A stretch of DNA of 64,000 nucleotides, from the NCBI RefSeq assembly GCF_000210295.1, contig NC_026736.1, forward strand, positions 434,001 through 498,000. The letters are read 5' to 3'. How positions within the stretch are numbered: position 1 is the stretch's first letter; every line of letters begins with the position of its first letter. The position numbers and the translations under genes were made by a program. This stretch comes from Trypanosoma brucei gambiense DAL972 (taxonomy: Eukaryota > Euglenozoa > Kinetoplastea > Trypanosomatida > Trypanosomatidae). Under the pieces are notes generated by a model that worked only from the letters and a program-made list of their open reading frames with translations, was not told the DNA's origin and did no database searches. Below, piece by piece: positions 1 to 9,516 of the stretch.

Positions 1-399
1 ACCGTATAGGACACCTTCTTGGCGCCGTACCCAACTTCCTGTGTAAAAAAAAAAAAAGACACTTAACCGAATATTATCAAGCGCGTAAACTGCGAAAGCA
101 GCAACCGCCCCGGCAGCGGAATGGGTGGAAAGTTGGTTCCATCTTTTTTCACACGCCTCAGTAAACAATGACCGCAAGCACAAATAAACGAATTAGGGGC
201 AGTATATCATTGGCTTACGCGTCAGTACAAAGTACATGCGGCTGCGGAATCCCTTCAGTACATGAACAGTGGTTCCAGTGCGTGTAAACCTCCACTCGTC
301 GTTTATTGCACACCGAATCCGCCAGCAAATGCTGCATTCCACTGGCTTGGGCTCCAGCAGGAATAAATGGCAACACGATTGCAGAACCCTTCCACCTCC
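1..399. other. Intergenic region at left window edge
   Basis: No gene is supported here. It should hold the 3' UTR of the PAC3-like gene and, near 45-58, a run of A on the plus strand (T on the transcribed strand) that may be the polypyrimidine tract of a downstream gene outside the window. Confidence 0.5.
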
Positions 400-837
400 T
401 CAACACGTCTCTCCTTTAGCTAATGCTACAACCTTTTCTCTAACCATCCGCACAAATGACATGCGCTCCTCCGTCGTCTGCAGCCTTTTCGCCGTCTTCG
501 TTGCGCTGACGCACAATAGAAGTGGTCGTTGCTCACCTACTGATTGAATGGCATGTGCAATGGCACTAGAAAGTATATTCGTCAGCGGATGATCCCGTAC
601 GCCTAACAGATACTCACACGGAAGTGAAGGTAAATTACTAAGACTCTCACAACCCACACAAGGGCCGGCATCATGCGGGTCAAAGCGAAGCACTACACCA
701 GGCACACATGTATCATCTTCCGTTACAAGGATCCAAACATAATCGGAGAAGCACTGCTGCGATATGTGCAACGTCGATGGTTCAGCTCCGTAAGTGAAGG
801 AACACTGGCGAAACCATACGGGAGGTGGTCCTTCCAT
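400..837 (-). CDS. Proteasome assembly chaperone 3 (PAC3/PSMG3)-like protein
   Basis: This is a 145-aa protein with an ATG start. It resembles animal PSMG3 (about 120 aa) along its length. A hydrophobic beta segment WILVTEDD followed by VVLRFDP matches the PSMG3 pattern ILVVVTQ...LVSLEP. The segment YLLGVRDHPL, then an alanine-rich helix, then PLLLCVSATKTAK, matches PSMG3's LLGQDEPL, helix, AVLLAVAVKDK. In the family, PAC3 pairs with PAC4 and helps assemble the proteasome alpha ring in the cytosol. The match is motif-level by eye; the family diverges quickly, so the call is probable and not certain. No signal peptide or membrane segment is visible. The gene is the last one transcribed in this window. 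An acceptor-like stretch lies 173 nt upstream of the ATG. Confidence 0.55.
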   Translation of the reverse strand: MEGPPPVWFRQCSFTYGAEPSTLHISQQCFSDYVWILVTEDDTCVPGVVLRFDPHDAGPCVGCESLSNLPSLPCEYLLGVRDHPLTNILSSAIAHAIQSVGEQRPLLLCVSATKTAKRLQTTEERMSFVRMVREKVVALAKGETC

Positions 838-1404
838 TGTGCGTGTCCAACAGTCAATATTCCTTTGCTCCGCGATGTTTATGTGAGAAGTGTGTCAGAG
901 GTATAATTTTGGTAATTTTCCCTTCTTGTATGCTATTACTTCCCTTGCCTTCTGTCCCCTCCCTACCCTCAAGGGCCTTGGCAGGGTATAACAATAATGT
1001 GTATTCTACCCTTCAAATGCGAAACAATGCCAGGTGATGATTTCAATATGTGAAAAAGAAAAAAAAAAGCACATTTCTTAAAGAAACATCAAAAACATTT
1101 GCTTGAAATTCCGTTGAGTGGTAACAAAAACCAAGTGAGCACGCCAACGAAACGTAATGAAAAACAAGAGAAAGTGAGCATTACCGATAACAATCATAGC
1201 ACCTCATGACACCGCTCGATGTGTCGGAGACCTCCGGCAAGATATCACCAACTCACGTCGAGTTATTGTGGCAGAAGTTAACAACTTTCTGCGAAACAAC
1301 ACACCCCAAAATATGGGGTCCACAGATATCTTGCCTCCTTTATCTCTAGCCAACAAAACTACGGCACATACAATCACACACACACATACACATGTACGGT
1401 TAGC
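838..1404. other. Intergenic region: PPCS 3' UTR and PAC3-like 5' UTR
   Basis: No gene is seen. It contains a CA-rich simple repeat at about 1375-1394 and the polypyrimidine tract and AG acceptor described separately. Confidence 0.6.
1011..1069 (-). promoter_or_regulatory. Spliced-leader acceptor for the PAC3-like gene
   Basis: On the minus strand a T-rich tract (plus 1053-1069 is A/G-rich) is followed by about 40 nt without AG and then the first AG at 1012-1011. This is the usual layout of a trypanosome trans-splice acceptor. It would give a 5' UTR of about 173 nt. Confidence 0.55.
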
Positions 1405-2373
1405 TCATCTTCTCCTCCCCTCAAGTTTGTACTGCATCCCACACCCTTTCGCATGGTTTTTAATGCGTTGAAGCACGTGATCAATCATGAGAGATTCCAC
1501 GGAACCGTTTGGAGACCGGTGCAGGAGTGTTGGGTTTTGCTCCTCTCCGTTCCAAAACACCAGCACCCGTTCCCGATAATTTTGCAGCATGTTGGCAACA
1601 ACAGCGTCGCAACGGTAAAGTCCAAGATTCCTAAGTGCCTTGGCTTTGAGTTGTTCTTCCTCAGTTTCAAGTTTGAATGTGATGAGATATCGCGGGGCGG
1701 CACGGCTCGACCCATGCCACTCCTCACTAATGAGGTCAAGTATTTTGGGTACGTTGTTAAATTGAATAGTTAGCCCATCTCCGCCACTCATTTTATGGTG
1801 CGATAGGCGGCTTTCTGGGATGTAGTAATCCGATACAGCAGCAGCAGCCAAAAGCATCATCGGTGTTTGGCGTAAACATTCTGCCCTATGGCTAAGCGTC
1901 CCTGTGAGTAACGAGAAAAGATACAAATACTCTACTACTGTGTAATATGGTATTTCAAGGAAACGACTTTTATACTTGGTGTAAGCCTCTATGGCTGCAC
2001 TGACGTCGCAAGACTTCTGTGGTGCATTCAACTCTGCAAAAAACTGCTCGGTGGTCATGTTGTCGATGAGACGGCGGAAGGGGAGCTGAGAATTCTTGCT
2101 TCGAAGAAGAATGCATGCCCAACCGCGAGCCAGTAGCTCTTCTACAAGCACAGCCCCGCGCCCACCAGAACTGAAATTAGTGACAAAACGTACGGCGTGT
2201 ACCTCCAGTGGAACTGCCGTGCCACCACTCGTAATGAAAGCCACACCTTCACAACCGTCACGGTTGACGCGCTGAGCGAACTCAAGGGTTTTTGCCTCCC
2301 ACTGATTGAGGTCGCTCCTTCCCTCTTCTGTCAGGTTTTCGGTAAAGAAGCGGCTCAGTCCCTCGGCACTCAT
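1405..2373 (-). CDS. PPCS: Phosphopantothenate--cysteine ligase (CoaB, eukaryotic type)
   Basis: This 322-aa protein is close in size to human PPCS (311 aa) and is collinear with it. It should join 4'-phosphopantothenate to cysteine in coenzyme A synthesis, in the cytosol. The N-terminal signature is FITSGGTAVPLE...VRFVTNFSSGGRGA, matching the SGGT..PLE..VRF..NFSSG nucleotide-binding motif of the family. Further on are AAAVSDYYIP, the HKMSGG segment with the expected lysine, NNVPKILDLI, and ITFKLETEE followed by DAVVANML, all typical of the CoaB fold. Eukaryotic PPCS enzymes stand alone, without the CoaC decarboxylase domain, as here. The start is the first ATG, with no good alternative just downstream. 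The spacing to neighbours is ordinary. Confidence 0.9.
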   Translation of the reverse strand: MSAEGLSRFFTENLTEEGRSDLNQWEAKTLEFAQRVNRDGCEGVAFITSGGTAVPLEVHAVRFVTNFSSGGRGAVLVEELLARGWACILLRSKNSQLPFRRLIDNMTTEQFFAELNAPQKSCDVSAAIEAYTKYKSRFLEIPYYTVVEYLYLFSLLTGTLSHRAECLRQTPMMLLAAAAVSDYYIPESRLSHHKMSGGDGLTIQFNNVPKILDLISEEWHGSSRAAPRYLITFKLETEEEQLKAKALRNLGLYRCDAVVANMLQNYRERVLVFWNGEEQNPTLLHRSPNGSVESLMIDHVLQRIKNHAKGCGMQYKLEGRRR

Positions 2374-2709
2374 AACGTGAAGATTTTTTAAAAAGAGCGG
2401 TATCTTCCACTTTTAGACGCTCTTATTTCCTCTTTATATATATATAAATATATTGATCAAGGTGGGGGACACTGCTGGCGCGCGGATTCTCCTTTTGCAC
2501 CTTCCCTTCGTATCCCTCGAAATATTTCTGCAAAACGATGAGAAATGCAAGCACCTGAAATGAAACCACATATAATATATTGTTCAGTGGCAAAAGCACC
2601 CTTTTGGTGCTCTGAACGGTGGAGAGGGCAACAAACATATTTGGAGTGTGTGCGCAAAGGGGGAAGTTGAACAAAGAGAAGCACAAAATTGGAAACTTAC
2701 AACTTCACG
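2374..2709. other. Intergenic region between REX1-B-like and PPCS genes
   Basis: No gene is seen. It contains a short TA repeat at about 2436-2448. It should carry the 3' UTR of the 2710-3600 gene and the 5' UTR of PPCS. Confidence 0.6.
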
Positions 2710-3600
2710 TCACGGAAAAACAGACGAAGCCGAAGTAATCTCCTCCTGCAACTCATCCATCTTCTCCTGTAGTTGCTGTCGTAACCGTAGTTTAGAACGC
2801 CAGAGCGGCATAACCGCAGCGTTAAATGTGGCACACCGCTTCTTCACCTCACCAGGTGAGTATGTAGCGACAACCCCAGACTTGTGATGAAATGGAACAA
2901 GCAAATCTCCCGGTTCGCTATCAGCGCCGTTGCTTGTACATCCGTCGCCGCCAGTTTGATCGCCCTCACATTCATCGTCACTCGAAGATGGGAAAAAGTC
3001 GTCCCTGCATGTCACGTAATTAAGCACGCTCTGTGCTTGGAGTGGAATTATACGTTGTAACTCGCACAACTGGCGGTCATGGAGGCTGGCGCAGATCACT
3101 TCGCTACTGTTATTCCTCTCACCATTAGCCACAGTAGATTTCTCATTTTCGCTAACATCAGCCGTTCCCTGCACCTCTTTTGAGCCGTTTTCTACGCCTG
3201 AATTTTCCGCCTCTTCATTAGCAGCGGTTTGACACATATCTGTCTGTGAAGTGGTGGAATGAAGAGGTAGTGCAGTGCAGTGCTGAACAACAAGCTGCGC
3301 AAACTGCACAGAAATGTTGTAGTGCCGTTGCTCAAGCTCCTGAAGTTCATCGATCCACACGCAAAGGAACCGGCAAGCATCGTCCGTCGAATCTCTACAC
3401 AAGCATTGCAGTTCCCGAAACGACAAGCTGACGCACCGAAAGGCTGCTATAATGCTGTTGTTAACTGCCGTTTCAAAGTCTGAGGCACTTAAGGCGCCAC
3501 CCAATGCACAGTGAAACTTTGCATCCCACAGTCTATACGTTTCGCAGCGAGTGTGTTGCAGCTGCAGAGCCTTTGAAAGCAACTCGGCACCCGTAGACAT
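2710..3600 (-). CDS. REX1-B domain-like protein (296 aa)
   Basis: The start is taken at the ATG at 3600 (MSTGAELL); the frame is open further upstream but without an ATG. The N-terminal 110 residues resemble the REX1-B (required for excision 1-B) domain. There is a helix LQ...R...YRLWDAKF, a middle helix ending in AFRCVSLSFREL, and a final helix with LQELEQRHYNISVQFAQ, matching the pattern LQ..R...YRLF, T.F..VS..., LQ..E...L..TA..Q of that family. The function of the family is poorly known; the Chlamydomonas member was linked to DNA repair. The middle of the protein is low-complexity and acidic, with a Ser/Asp/Glu run at SSSDDECEGD. The C-terminus is a short coiled coil (LRLRQQLQEKMDELQEEI). 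The identification is by eye. Confidence 0.45.
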   Translation of the reverse strand: MSTGAELLSKALQLQHTRCETYRLWDAKFHCALGGALSASDFETAVNNSIIAAFRCVSLSFRELQCLCRDSTDDACRFLCVWIDELQELEQRHYNISVQFAQLVVQHCTALPLHSTTSQTDMCQTAANEEAENSGVENGSKEVQGTADVSENEKSTVANGERNNSSEVICASLHDRQLCELQRIIPLQAQSVLNYVTCRDDFFPSSSDDECEGDQTGGDGCTSNGADSEPGDLLVPFHHKSGVVATYSPGEVKKRCATFNAAVMPLWRSKLRLRQQLQEKMDELQEEITSASSVFP

Positions 3601-4110
3601 CAAAACGGCGAAATTTCTAAAATTCAGAAGTGGAAAAGGCGCGGGGATCAAAGGTTGAACTATCAGTAGTTTTTTTTCCCCTCCCTCCTTCTCAGTCCCC
3701 TCGCGTCCTTAGTCCAGCGCCCACGGCTACTTCAAAGATGAAGGGGAAAAAACAAAGAGGAGGAGTGGTTGGTTAACAGAAAGGTAAAGTTGGTACCTAA
3801 TGGGTAAATATAGTGCCGGCATGCTCCACAGTAATAATGGCATGTTGCCAAATAAGAAAAAAGTAGTCAAAACTCACCACTACATGGCACACGTAAACGA
3901 AGGGAAGGTAGTATACATGCATGGCACATCAAGGTGCAACAATTTGATCCCTTTCCTTCTTTTCTTTTATTTTCATTTTTGACTGTTCAGACACCGCACT
4001 AGAAGCCAACAAAAACAAAAAAGGATTTCTGCCGCCTCACCCTACTGAAATCCAGCAACAGATGTTTTACAAAGAGAGACATGCAATTTTTTTTTCTGTA
4101 TGCCCCACAA

Positions 4111-4148
<38 letters not shown>

Positions 4149-4493
4149 GCCAAAAGAATGTCCAAAGATCAGTCACAATGCAATGACGCGACAAAACGGA
4201 AAAAAAGGAAAGGAAAGTGAAATCGGGTTGAAATCTAAAGAGTAAAATGAAGGGAATACGTCATGGGGTAAATATCGCCGTCAAATCCTTCAACTGAAGA
4301 CCCAGCGCAGAACACAAAGGCGAACACACAATGACAAGACGGAATTCTTAAATAAATAAAAGAGAAAAAAAAAAGGACATCAAACCTTCACTCCTGATTC
4401 ATATGCCTCGTCTCCCCCCCCCCCTCCAAAAAAAAAAAACCTCCTCACCCTTCCGAGAATAAACAGATAAATCCTCCTTCGGATCGTCACCAA
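3601..4493. other. Intergenic region with simple repeats
   Basis: No convincing gene is present in these 893 bases. They hold an AT dinucleotide run, a C run at 4414-4424 followed by an A run at about 4428-4439, and several A-rich tracts. They should contain the TTC29 3' UTR and the 5' UTR of the REX1-B-like gene. Confidence 0.6.
4117..4147. repeat. (AT)n microsatellite
   Basis: An uninterrupted AT dinucleotide repeat of about 31 bases in the TTC29 3' flank. Confidence 0.9.
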
Positions 4494-5939
4494 TTACAAG
4501 ATGCCATTACTCATCCACTCTAGTTGTGCCTTTACATCATCACATACAATTGGCACATATCCGCGTCCTCCCCCCGCATGCTTGAGGTAATGTTCACCGA
4601 GTGCAAAGCCTAGAGCCACGCGGGCCTGATCGGTTAGGTCGCTGTTGTTTAACTTTCGAGCCGCCCTAAAGTTAGCACGATAACTCATGAGAGCCTTTTC
4701 ATGATCACCGCTACTGTCGTACGCCTGACCTAGTTGCATCGTTGCTCGGTAAACGCCCTCTATATCAGCTGCCTTCTCAGAGAGTTCCAATGCGCATTGC
4801 AAGGAATGTACAGCTTCGTCTGTCATATTCATGCGCTCCTGCATGCTCGCAACACACAAAGAGGCCCGCTTCTCACGCTCAACAAGGTTCGCCGCCCTCG
4901 CAACTTCAAAGAACCGTTTCTGGTATTCTAGTGCCCTCCGGAAGTCACCCATGCTTTCGTAAATGTTGCCAAGTGCGTGCAATGAGTCGGCCTCATCCTT
5001 CGCACTCTTAACACGTTGCGACATATCCAGCGCCCGCTCAAGGAAACTGATAGCTTCCTTTGGATTTGTATCCTTCAACTCCGCACTAAGACTCAAGTAA
5101 GTACGTATCAGGCGATAATTGGCCTCTACCGCCGTCTCAACGTCATTTAGTGCCATGGCAAGGTGGTACACCTCTTCGAATAAAGCAATTGCCTTCCTGA
5201 GTTGCTTGTGCCTCTCAAAGAACGCACCAAACGACAAACGCACCTCCTGCTCAAGTGGGCGGTCCAGCGATTCCATCGCAATGCGAAGCGCCACGTCATA
5301 ATGCCACGCGGCCTCGTCACAATCCCGCTCACTTTCGAAATAATCCGCAAGCAATTGGCAACGCTCGCATACATCACGAAACTCACTCTGTCTCCTTAAC
5401 ACCTCCACAGCGGCCAGTTGACTCTTCACCCACACTAATTTTTCGTCAGGAATTGTGAAGAGGGTCTGTGCGAGTTGATCAACGCACACCGGATCCCTGT
5501 GTGAAAGGTGAAAGAGATGAATAAATGTGTTTACACATCCCTCTGCTAATGCATCAACGCACAGATGAAAACGGACCGAGTCCTTTTCACTTTGTGCCAC
5601 CACAACCGATGCGCAGTTAACGCCCCCGGCAGCGGTGGAAAATCCATCTTTGATGGAGGAGGTTGTGTTATCGGGCTGACCGTGTCGGGTTGTTCCAATA
5701 CCAAAGGATGACACCACAAGTGCATCGCGCTGCTGCTGCGAAATAAGTGAATCTCTCTGCAACCTTGTACGTGTTATCAACTTACCTGATCCGGGTTGGG
5801 ACGGTTTCACTGGTACCAGGGCCATGTGATTCGAGTCGGGTTTTGCACCCTTACACGCTGACTTTTCGGGCGAGGGAATGGGGGGAGTTAACTCTTTTAG
5901 TGTTACAGTTTTCGTTTTCACAGGCCCAACACTAGCCAT
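4494..5939 (-). CDS. TTC29: Tetratricopeptide repeat protein 29, axonemal
   Basis: This 481-aa protein is almost the length of human TTC29 (475 aa). The N-terminal 100 residues are low-complexity. From about residue 120 a domain (CVNTFIHLFHLSHRDP...) leads into a row of TPR helix pairs to about residue 440. Examples are DEAAWHYDVALRIAM, RKAIALFEEVYHLAM, EAISFLERALDMSQ, RRALEYQKRFFEVAR, DEAVHSLQCALELSE and EKALMSYRANFRAAR. TTC29 is a conserved axonemal protein needed for normal sperm and trypanosome flagellar motility, linked to outer or inner dynein arm transport. I recall the T. brucei protein being localised to the axoneme and its gene lying on chromosome 3. The start is the first ATG. The paralogue TTC29/TTC25-type TPR proteins would be the main alternative. 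Confidence 0.8.
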   Translation of the reverse strand: MASVGPVKTKTVTLKELTPPIPSPEKSACKGAKPDSNHMALVPVKPSQPGSGKLITRTRLQRDSLISQQQRDALVVSSFGIGTTRHGQPDNTTSSIKDGFSTAAGGVNCASVVVAQSEKDSVRFHLCVDALAEGCVNTFIHLFHLSHRDPVCVDQLAQTLFTIPDEKLVWVKSQLAAVEVLRRQSEFRDVCERCQLLADYFESERDCDEAAWHYDVALRIAMESLDRPLEQEVRLSFGAFFERHKQLRKAIALFEEVYHLAMALNDVETAVEANYRLIRTYLSLSAELKDTNPKEAISFLERALDMSQRVKSAKDEADSLHALGNIYESMGDFRRALEYQKRFFEVARAANLVEREKRASLCVASMQERMNMTDEAVHSLQCALELSEKAADIEGVYRATMQLGQAYDSSGDHEKALMSYRANFRAARKLNNSDLTDQARVALGFALGEHYLKHAGGGRGYVPIVCDDVKAQLEWMSNGIL

Positions 5940-6765
5940 TTCGACAGCAGGTCACACACACAATCAACCAAGGTGATATTCTAATATTTAAAGAAATGTG
6001 GTGGATTCTACTGTTCGTGTGCTCTCTCTTTTTCGAATATCTTGTTAACTTCTACTAGTTGCAAGTAACTAGGGAGTTACGCAGCTCCTGTATTCCGTTA
6101 CCCGTTTGGGGGGGAACAGCAAACGTGAATTTTTACAGTACACGCGTCAGTGGTTTCAGGCTGTGGGAGTAAGAGTAAGCAACAAGGAAAATTGTAAGGA
6201 GTAACACAAATAGCTTGGGCGGGTTGGAAGAATCGGGCGATGAGTTACACGTAACATATAGGTCGTCGGATCATTGAGGAAACACAGTTTCTCTGCAATC
6301 AGGTAGTTTACAGCAGTGCACCACCCATCACCACACCTAAGGCGGAATGCAGGGTTCCCCAACAAAAATGGCATACACACACTCGCACACAACGAAAAGG
6401 CAGAGAAAAATAAAGAAGATAAACATAGCAGCGGGCGAACCTCAACAAAATAAAGCGGAACATACTTCTGAACAACATCCGGGGATATTCCATCAGTCGC
6501 TTCTCCAACATCAACTACAGATCGCAGCACTGGGCGCAACCCATGCACAGCGTAATGTCCTGTAACTTGTCGAATTGACGCGCTGGTACATCCAAACAGC
6601 AGCTAAGTGAGGGCACATGTCTGGCGGGGACAACCCGATAACCACAAATATAGATGTGAACGGACAAGCACTAATACTGTCGTGTCTTGCACAGGGCACC
6701 CGTGCACACCACAGCGCGAAGAAGAAAACAAAGCGAAACATGCAGGCCACTGAACCCCAACCATG
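5940..6765. other. Intergenic region between RRM gene and TTC29
   Basis: These 826 bases hold the RRM-gene 3' UTR and the TTC29 5' UTR. Minus-strand open frames here are pyrimidine-rich, lack conserved motifs and mostly lack an ATG at a sensible place. No gene is called. Confidence 0.5.
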
Positions 6766-7419
6766 TCATTGGCGAGCAGCAGACGATCCTGGGTAACCTT
6801 CGTCTGACTTGTTGGGCATAGCAGCCTCTGCCGCCTCCTCCCGAAATCGTTTGCGCAAAGTTTGCATACTTGCTATACCATTTGGAGTAACGGTATTCGC
6901 TAGACCTAACAAAGCCGAGCATCGAACGGTAAAACCCTCATCGCCATAACCTTCAAGAACACCACCTCGCGAGGTGGCAAGAGGTGGTGGATCCGTTGGT
7001 AAATCTGGAAGTCGCCCTCCTCTATCCCAGTTCCTGTTTGTTAAGCGATACAAGAGGACTCTGATGTAGTGCCTTTCATATGCCGTGGCTTCGATGCGGA
7101 GTTTCATTAATGCCGCTATATCCTCTGCCTCTCCCTTTTGTTTCCGCTCTGGAAACTCATTTTTGATGCCTTGTGAGGCACCGCCGGTATTAGATTGTTT
7201 GGGACAGTACTCGACGAAGCAAATGCCTCTACTGCTGCCATTAGCTGGGTTGGTGTAAAGACGAACCGTCAGTGGGGCAATGTTTGACGGATGAATTTCC
7301 GTCAGATACTTCCGTACCTGCCCCTCTGTGACGTACCATGGGAAACCGGAAAGAATGAGTACATCGGCTGTACCACGGCATGCCGACGTGTGCTCTATCA
7401 ACCGCGGCTTCTCATCCAT
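6766..7419 (-). CDS. RRM RNA-binding protein, CPSF6/7-like RRM
   Basis: This 217-aa protein has one RNA recognition motif. RNP2 is VLILSGFP (residues 20-27) and RNP1 is SRGICFVEY (63-71). The strand between them, VRLYTNPANGSSRG, resembles the CPSF6/CPSF7 (CFIm68/59) RRM, where FFENRANGQSKG occupies the same place. After RNP1 a charged insert of about 35 residues separates the core from the last helix-strand (MKLRIEATAYERHYIRVLLYRL). The C-terminal third is low-complexity. In trypanosomes, RRM proteins control mRNA processing, stability or translation. The CPSF6 resemblance is suggestive only; the RS-like tail of CPSF6 is absent. The ATG at 7419 is 52 nt from a clear spliced-leader acceptor, which fixes the start. 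Confidence 0.75.
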   Translation of the reverse strand: MDEKPRLIEHTSACRGTADVLILSGFPWYVTEGQVRKYLTEIHPSNIAPLTVRLYTNPANGSSRGICFVEYCPKQSNTGGASQGIKNEFPERKQKGEAEDIAALMKLRIEATAYERHYIRVLLYRLTNRNWDRGGRLPDLPTDPPPLATSRGGVLEGYGDEGFTVRCSALLGLANTVTPNGIASMQTLRKRFREEAAEAAMPNKSDEGYPGSSAARQ

Positions 7420-7848
7420 ATGGTGTAGCGGTAGAGCACCACTGACGCAATTTCACCAATGTCGCTTCTACCTGTAATTTGCGTCCGACATCACAGGGGT
7501 GAAAGTTTGATTAGAATAGACAAAGTACGAGAAGGATTTAAAAAAAAAAACAAGAATGGTTGCAGTGTGAGTAATCTCGAAGAGGGCAAAAGGCACATGG
7601 AACTTTTTCAAAATGTTTTGGACTAGCAACCAAACCTACCGCACGTTGCGCAGATAGCCACGCACCCTTTCACCATCTCTGTGGAAAGTCAGTTAATCAA
7701 CTGCCTGGGGCTTAGTTTAGGTGTGTAAAGTTGTGAAGAGTTTGACGGTACCTTAAACCATGGCGACCGCAAATCACAGATGCATCTCTCCCTCCAGTAC
7801 TCAGAGCCTCTACTCACATAAAGTTGTACACGGTTATGCCCACCTGAG
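7420..7848. other. Intergenic region between the 555-aa gene and the RRM gene
   Basis: It holds the acceptor of the RRM gene and the 3' UTR of the upstream gene. No other gene is seen. Confidence 0.6.
7472..7553 (-). promoter_or_regulatory. Spliced-leader acceptor for the RRM gene
   Basis: On the minus strand an unbroken T run (plus 7540-7551 is A-rich) is followed by about 70 nt with no AG and then AG at 7473-7472. The implied 5' UTR is 52 nt, and the next ATG is the RRM start. Confidence 0.65.
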
Positions 7849-9516
7849 TTACCGACTAGGCAAATCCGCGATGCAGTGAGATATGACATCCCTAACATCT
7901 TCTGGGAGTTCCAGTAGTCCGCTACTACTTTGCCCCAGCAATTTCTCAAGGTGGGCTTTGGTGAATCCATCCATTGCATGGTCATGTAATACCTTTAAGC
8001 AGCCCTCTTTCAGTCCTCGTTCCTCGCACCAGTGATTACAATCGCAGAGTAGCCTCATTACGCACCTCGCACAACCATAATCACGAAGGGATTCATATTG
8101 AAGGAGCGGCAAAATAATCCTTTCAATCGCTCCCACATCTTTCCTCACGCGCGAAGCGACTGATGAGTCAGACCCCGGCTGTTCCATTATTTTTTCAACG
8201 CGATAAAGACCAACGGCAAGACTGCTTGCCAGTAGCGGTGTCATGTAACGCGATTGCCCTGATGATGACGAAGGCAAAGAGGCTTTCAACGCCGATAGGA
8301 TGGCTGTAAGTAGTTCGCTGTGAACTTCAAGGAATGCACTGCTAATGAAGAGATTAATTAATGTAGGGAGGGCCAACTCGGGACCCTCTTTGGTCAACTG
8401 TTTTTCCAGCGTGCAAACGTGTAGCCGTCGCAGCATCTCCCATTGTTGCAGTGGAGGTTCCGCTACCGGTGCAACACTTTCGTCAACATGATCACCACCG
8501 TTATTACTATAATCGCTACCATCATTTTCCACTACCGCTGAATACTCTGGGGAGCGTTTCATGCGCAACTCATCACTCTCAAAGAATGCGGCCACGGGCT
8601 CGTTTGGTTGTTCCAAATAGCAACGCCACAAATCAGCACAGAGAGCATCATTGAGGGAATCGCGAACGTAGCTGGGTACAATGGGGCTGTGAACCCTAGT
8701 GAGCAGTCGGAGTAACTGGTTCAGGTCCGAGGTTTGCAGCGTTGACACACGAAGTATTAATTGATCCCATGCCTTTTCATCTGGTATTTGCCCATCCGGC
8801 CATCGATTAAGCGTATGCACAACACCTACAAACGTTGGCACTGCGGCCTCACGATCCGACCAGCTGGCAACCGACTGTGCGATGTCGTCAAGAATTCGTC
8901 CCACGGCACACTCCCCCCCGATCAACTCGGTCAGTAACCGAAAGGGGCGCGACATTTCCCGCTCCCATTCTTTTTCAGATGTTGTTTCACCAACGGCAGG
9001 GGTGTTGGAAGGGGAGATTGTTGATGGGAGCGTGGTAAACATTTGATCTAGTAGCGCACGGAACTCGCTTCTGCTCTGGTGTTGAAGTGTGCTTTGCATG
9101 GGAAATGTATCAGATAGCGCCAATACATCTTTCCACTCCGTCACCTGAGTGGCCAGAGACCACAGCGCCCCGTATTCAGCTGAGGAAAGGGAATGCATTG
9201 GGGTTTCCAGTACGGAGGCTAGAAACACGGTTTCAAATTTTTTCTTTTCATTATTAAGTTCCAGCGGAAAACGTTGAACAGCCTGCAGCGTCTGACGGAG
9301 CCCTCCAAATGACTGGGGTGCAAGTGGCCGACGGGCCTTTTGAGTAAGCAGCTCAAGCATAGTACGATGGTCTACGTAATTTAGTAAGGCATATCGTTGA
9401 ATAAGTTTGGAATTAAAGGGCGTGAAGTGCTCGTAGTGCCGTCCAAAATGCTTGAGAAGGGCAAACTCTGTCAGCCCGTTCATTGGCCGCACCACGCGGA
9501 ATGCGAGGGTATCCAT
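7849..9516 (-). CDS. Conserved helical protein of unknown function (555 aa)
   Basis: I do not recognise a family. The start is taken at the ATG at 9516 because an acceptor AG with a T-rich tract lies only 6 nt upstream; an earlier in-frame ATG at 9585 would be removed by that splice. The sequence is leucine-rich and mostly alpha-helical, with several leucine-rich helical segments (SSAEYGALWSLATQVTEW, LNQLLRLLTRVHSPIVP, LPTLINLFISSAFLEVHSELL) of a helical-repeat style common in trypanosome mitochondrial RNA-processing and ribosome-assembly proteins. An acidic, Asn/Asp/Gly-rich insert interrupts the middle. No catalytic motif or membrane helix is visible. Mitochondrial location is only a guess. 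The first 33 codons are repeated at 11458-11553 by an assembly artefact. Confidence 0.75.
   Translation of the reverse strand: MDTLAFRVVRPMNGLTEFALLKHFGRHYEHFTPFNSKLIQRYALLNYVDHRTMLELLTQKARRPLAPQSFGGLRQTLQAVQRFPLELNNEKKKFETVFLASVLETPMHSLSSAEYGALWSLATQVTEWKDVLALSDTFPMQSTLQHQSRSEFRALLDQMFTTLPSTISPSNTPAVGETTSEKEWEREMSRPFRLLTELIGGECAVGRILDDIAQSVASWSDREAAVPTFVGVVHTLNRWPDGQIPDEKAWDQLILRVSTLQTSDLNQLLRLLTRVHSPIVPSYVRDSLNDALCADLWRCYLEQPNEPVAAFFESDELRMKRSPEYSAVVENDGSDYSNNGGDHVDESVAPVAEPPLQQWEMLRRLHVCTLEKQLTKEGPELALPTLINLFISSAFLEVHSELLTAILSALKASLPSSSSGQSRYMTPLLASSLAVGLYRVEKIMEQPGSDSSVASRVRKDVGAIERIILPLLQYESLRDYGCARCVMRLLCDCNHWCEERGLKEGCLKVLHDHAMDGFTKAHLEKLLGQSSSGLLELPEDVRDVISHCIADLPSR

Noticed and set aside
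7420..7440. Sequence like a tRNA A box (GTGTAGCGGTAGAGCA) just upstream of the RRM ATG
   Set aside because: No B box follows at a suitable distance and no cloverleaf can be drawn.
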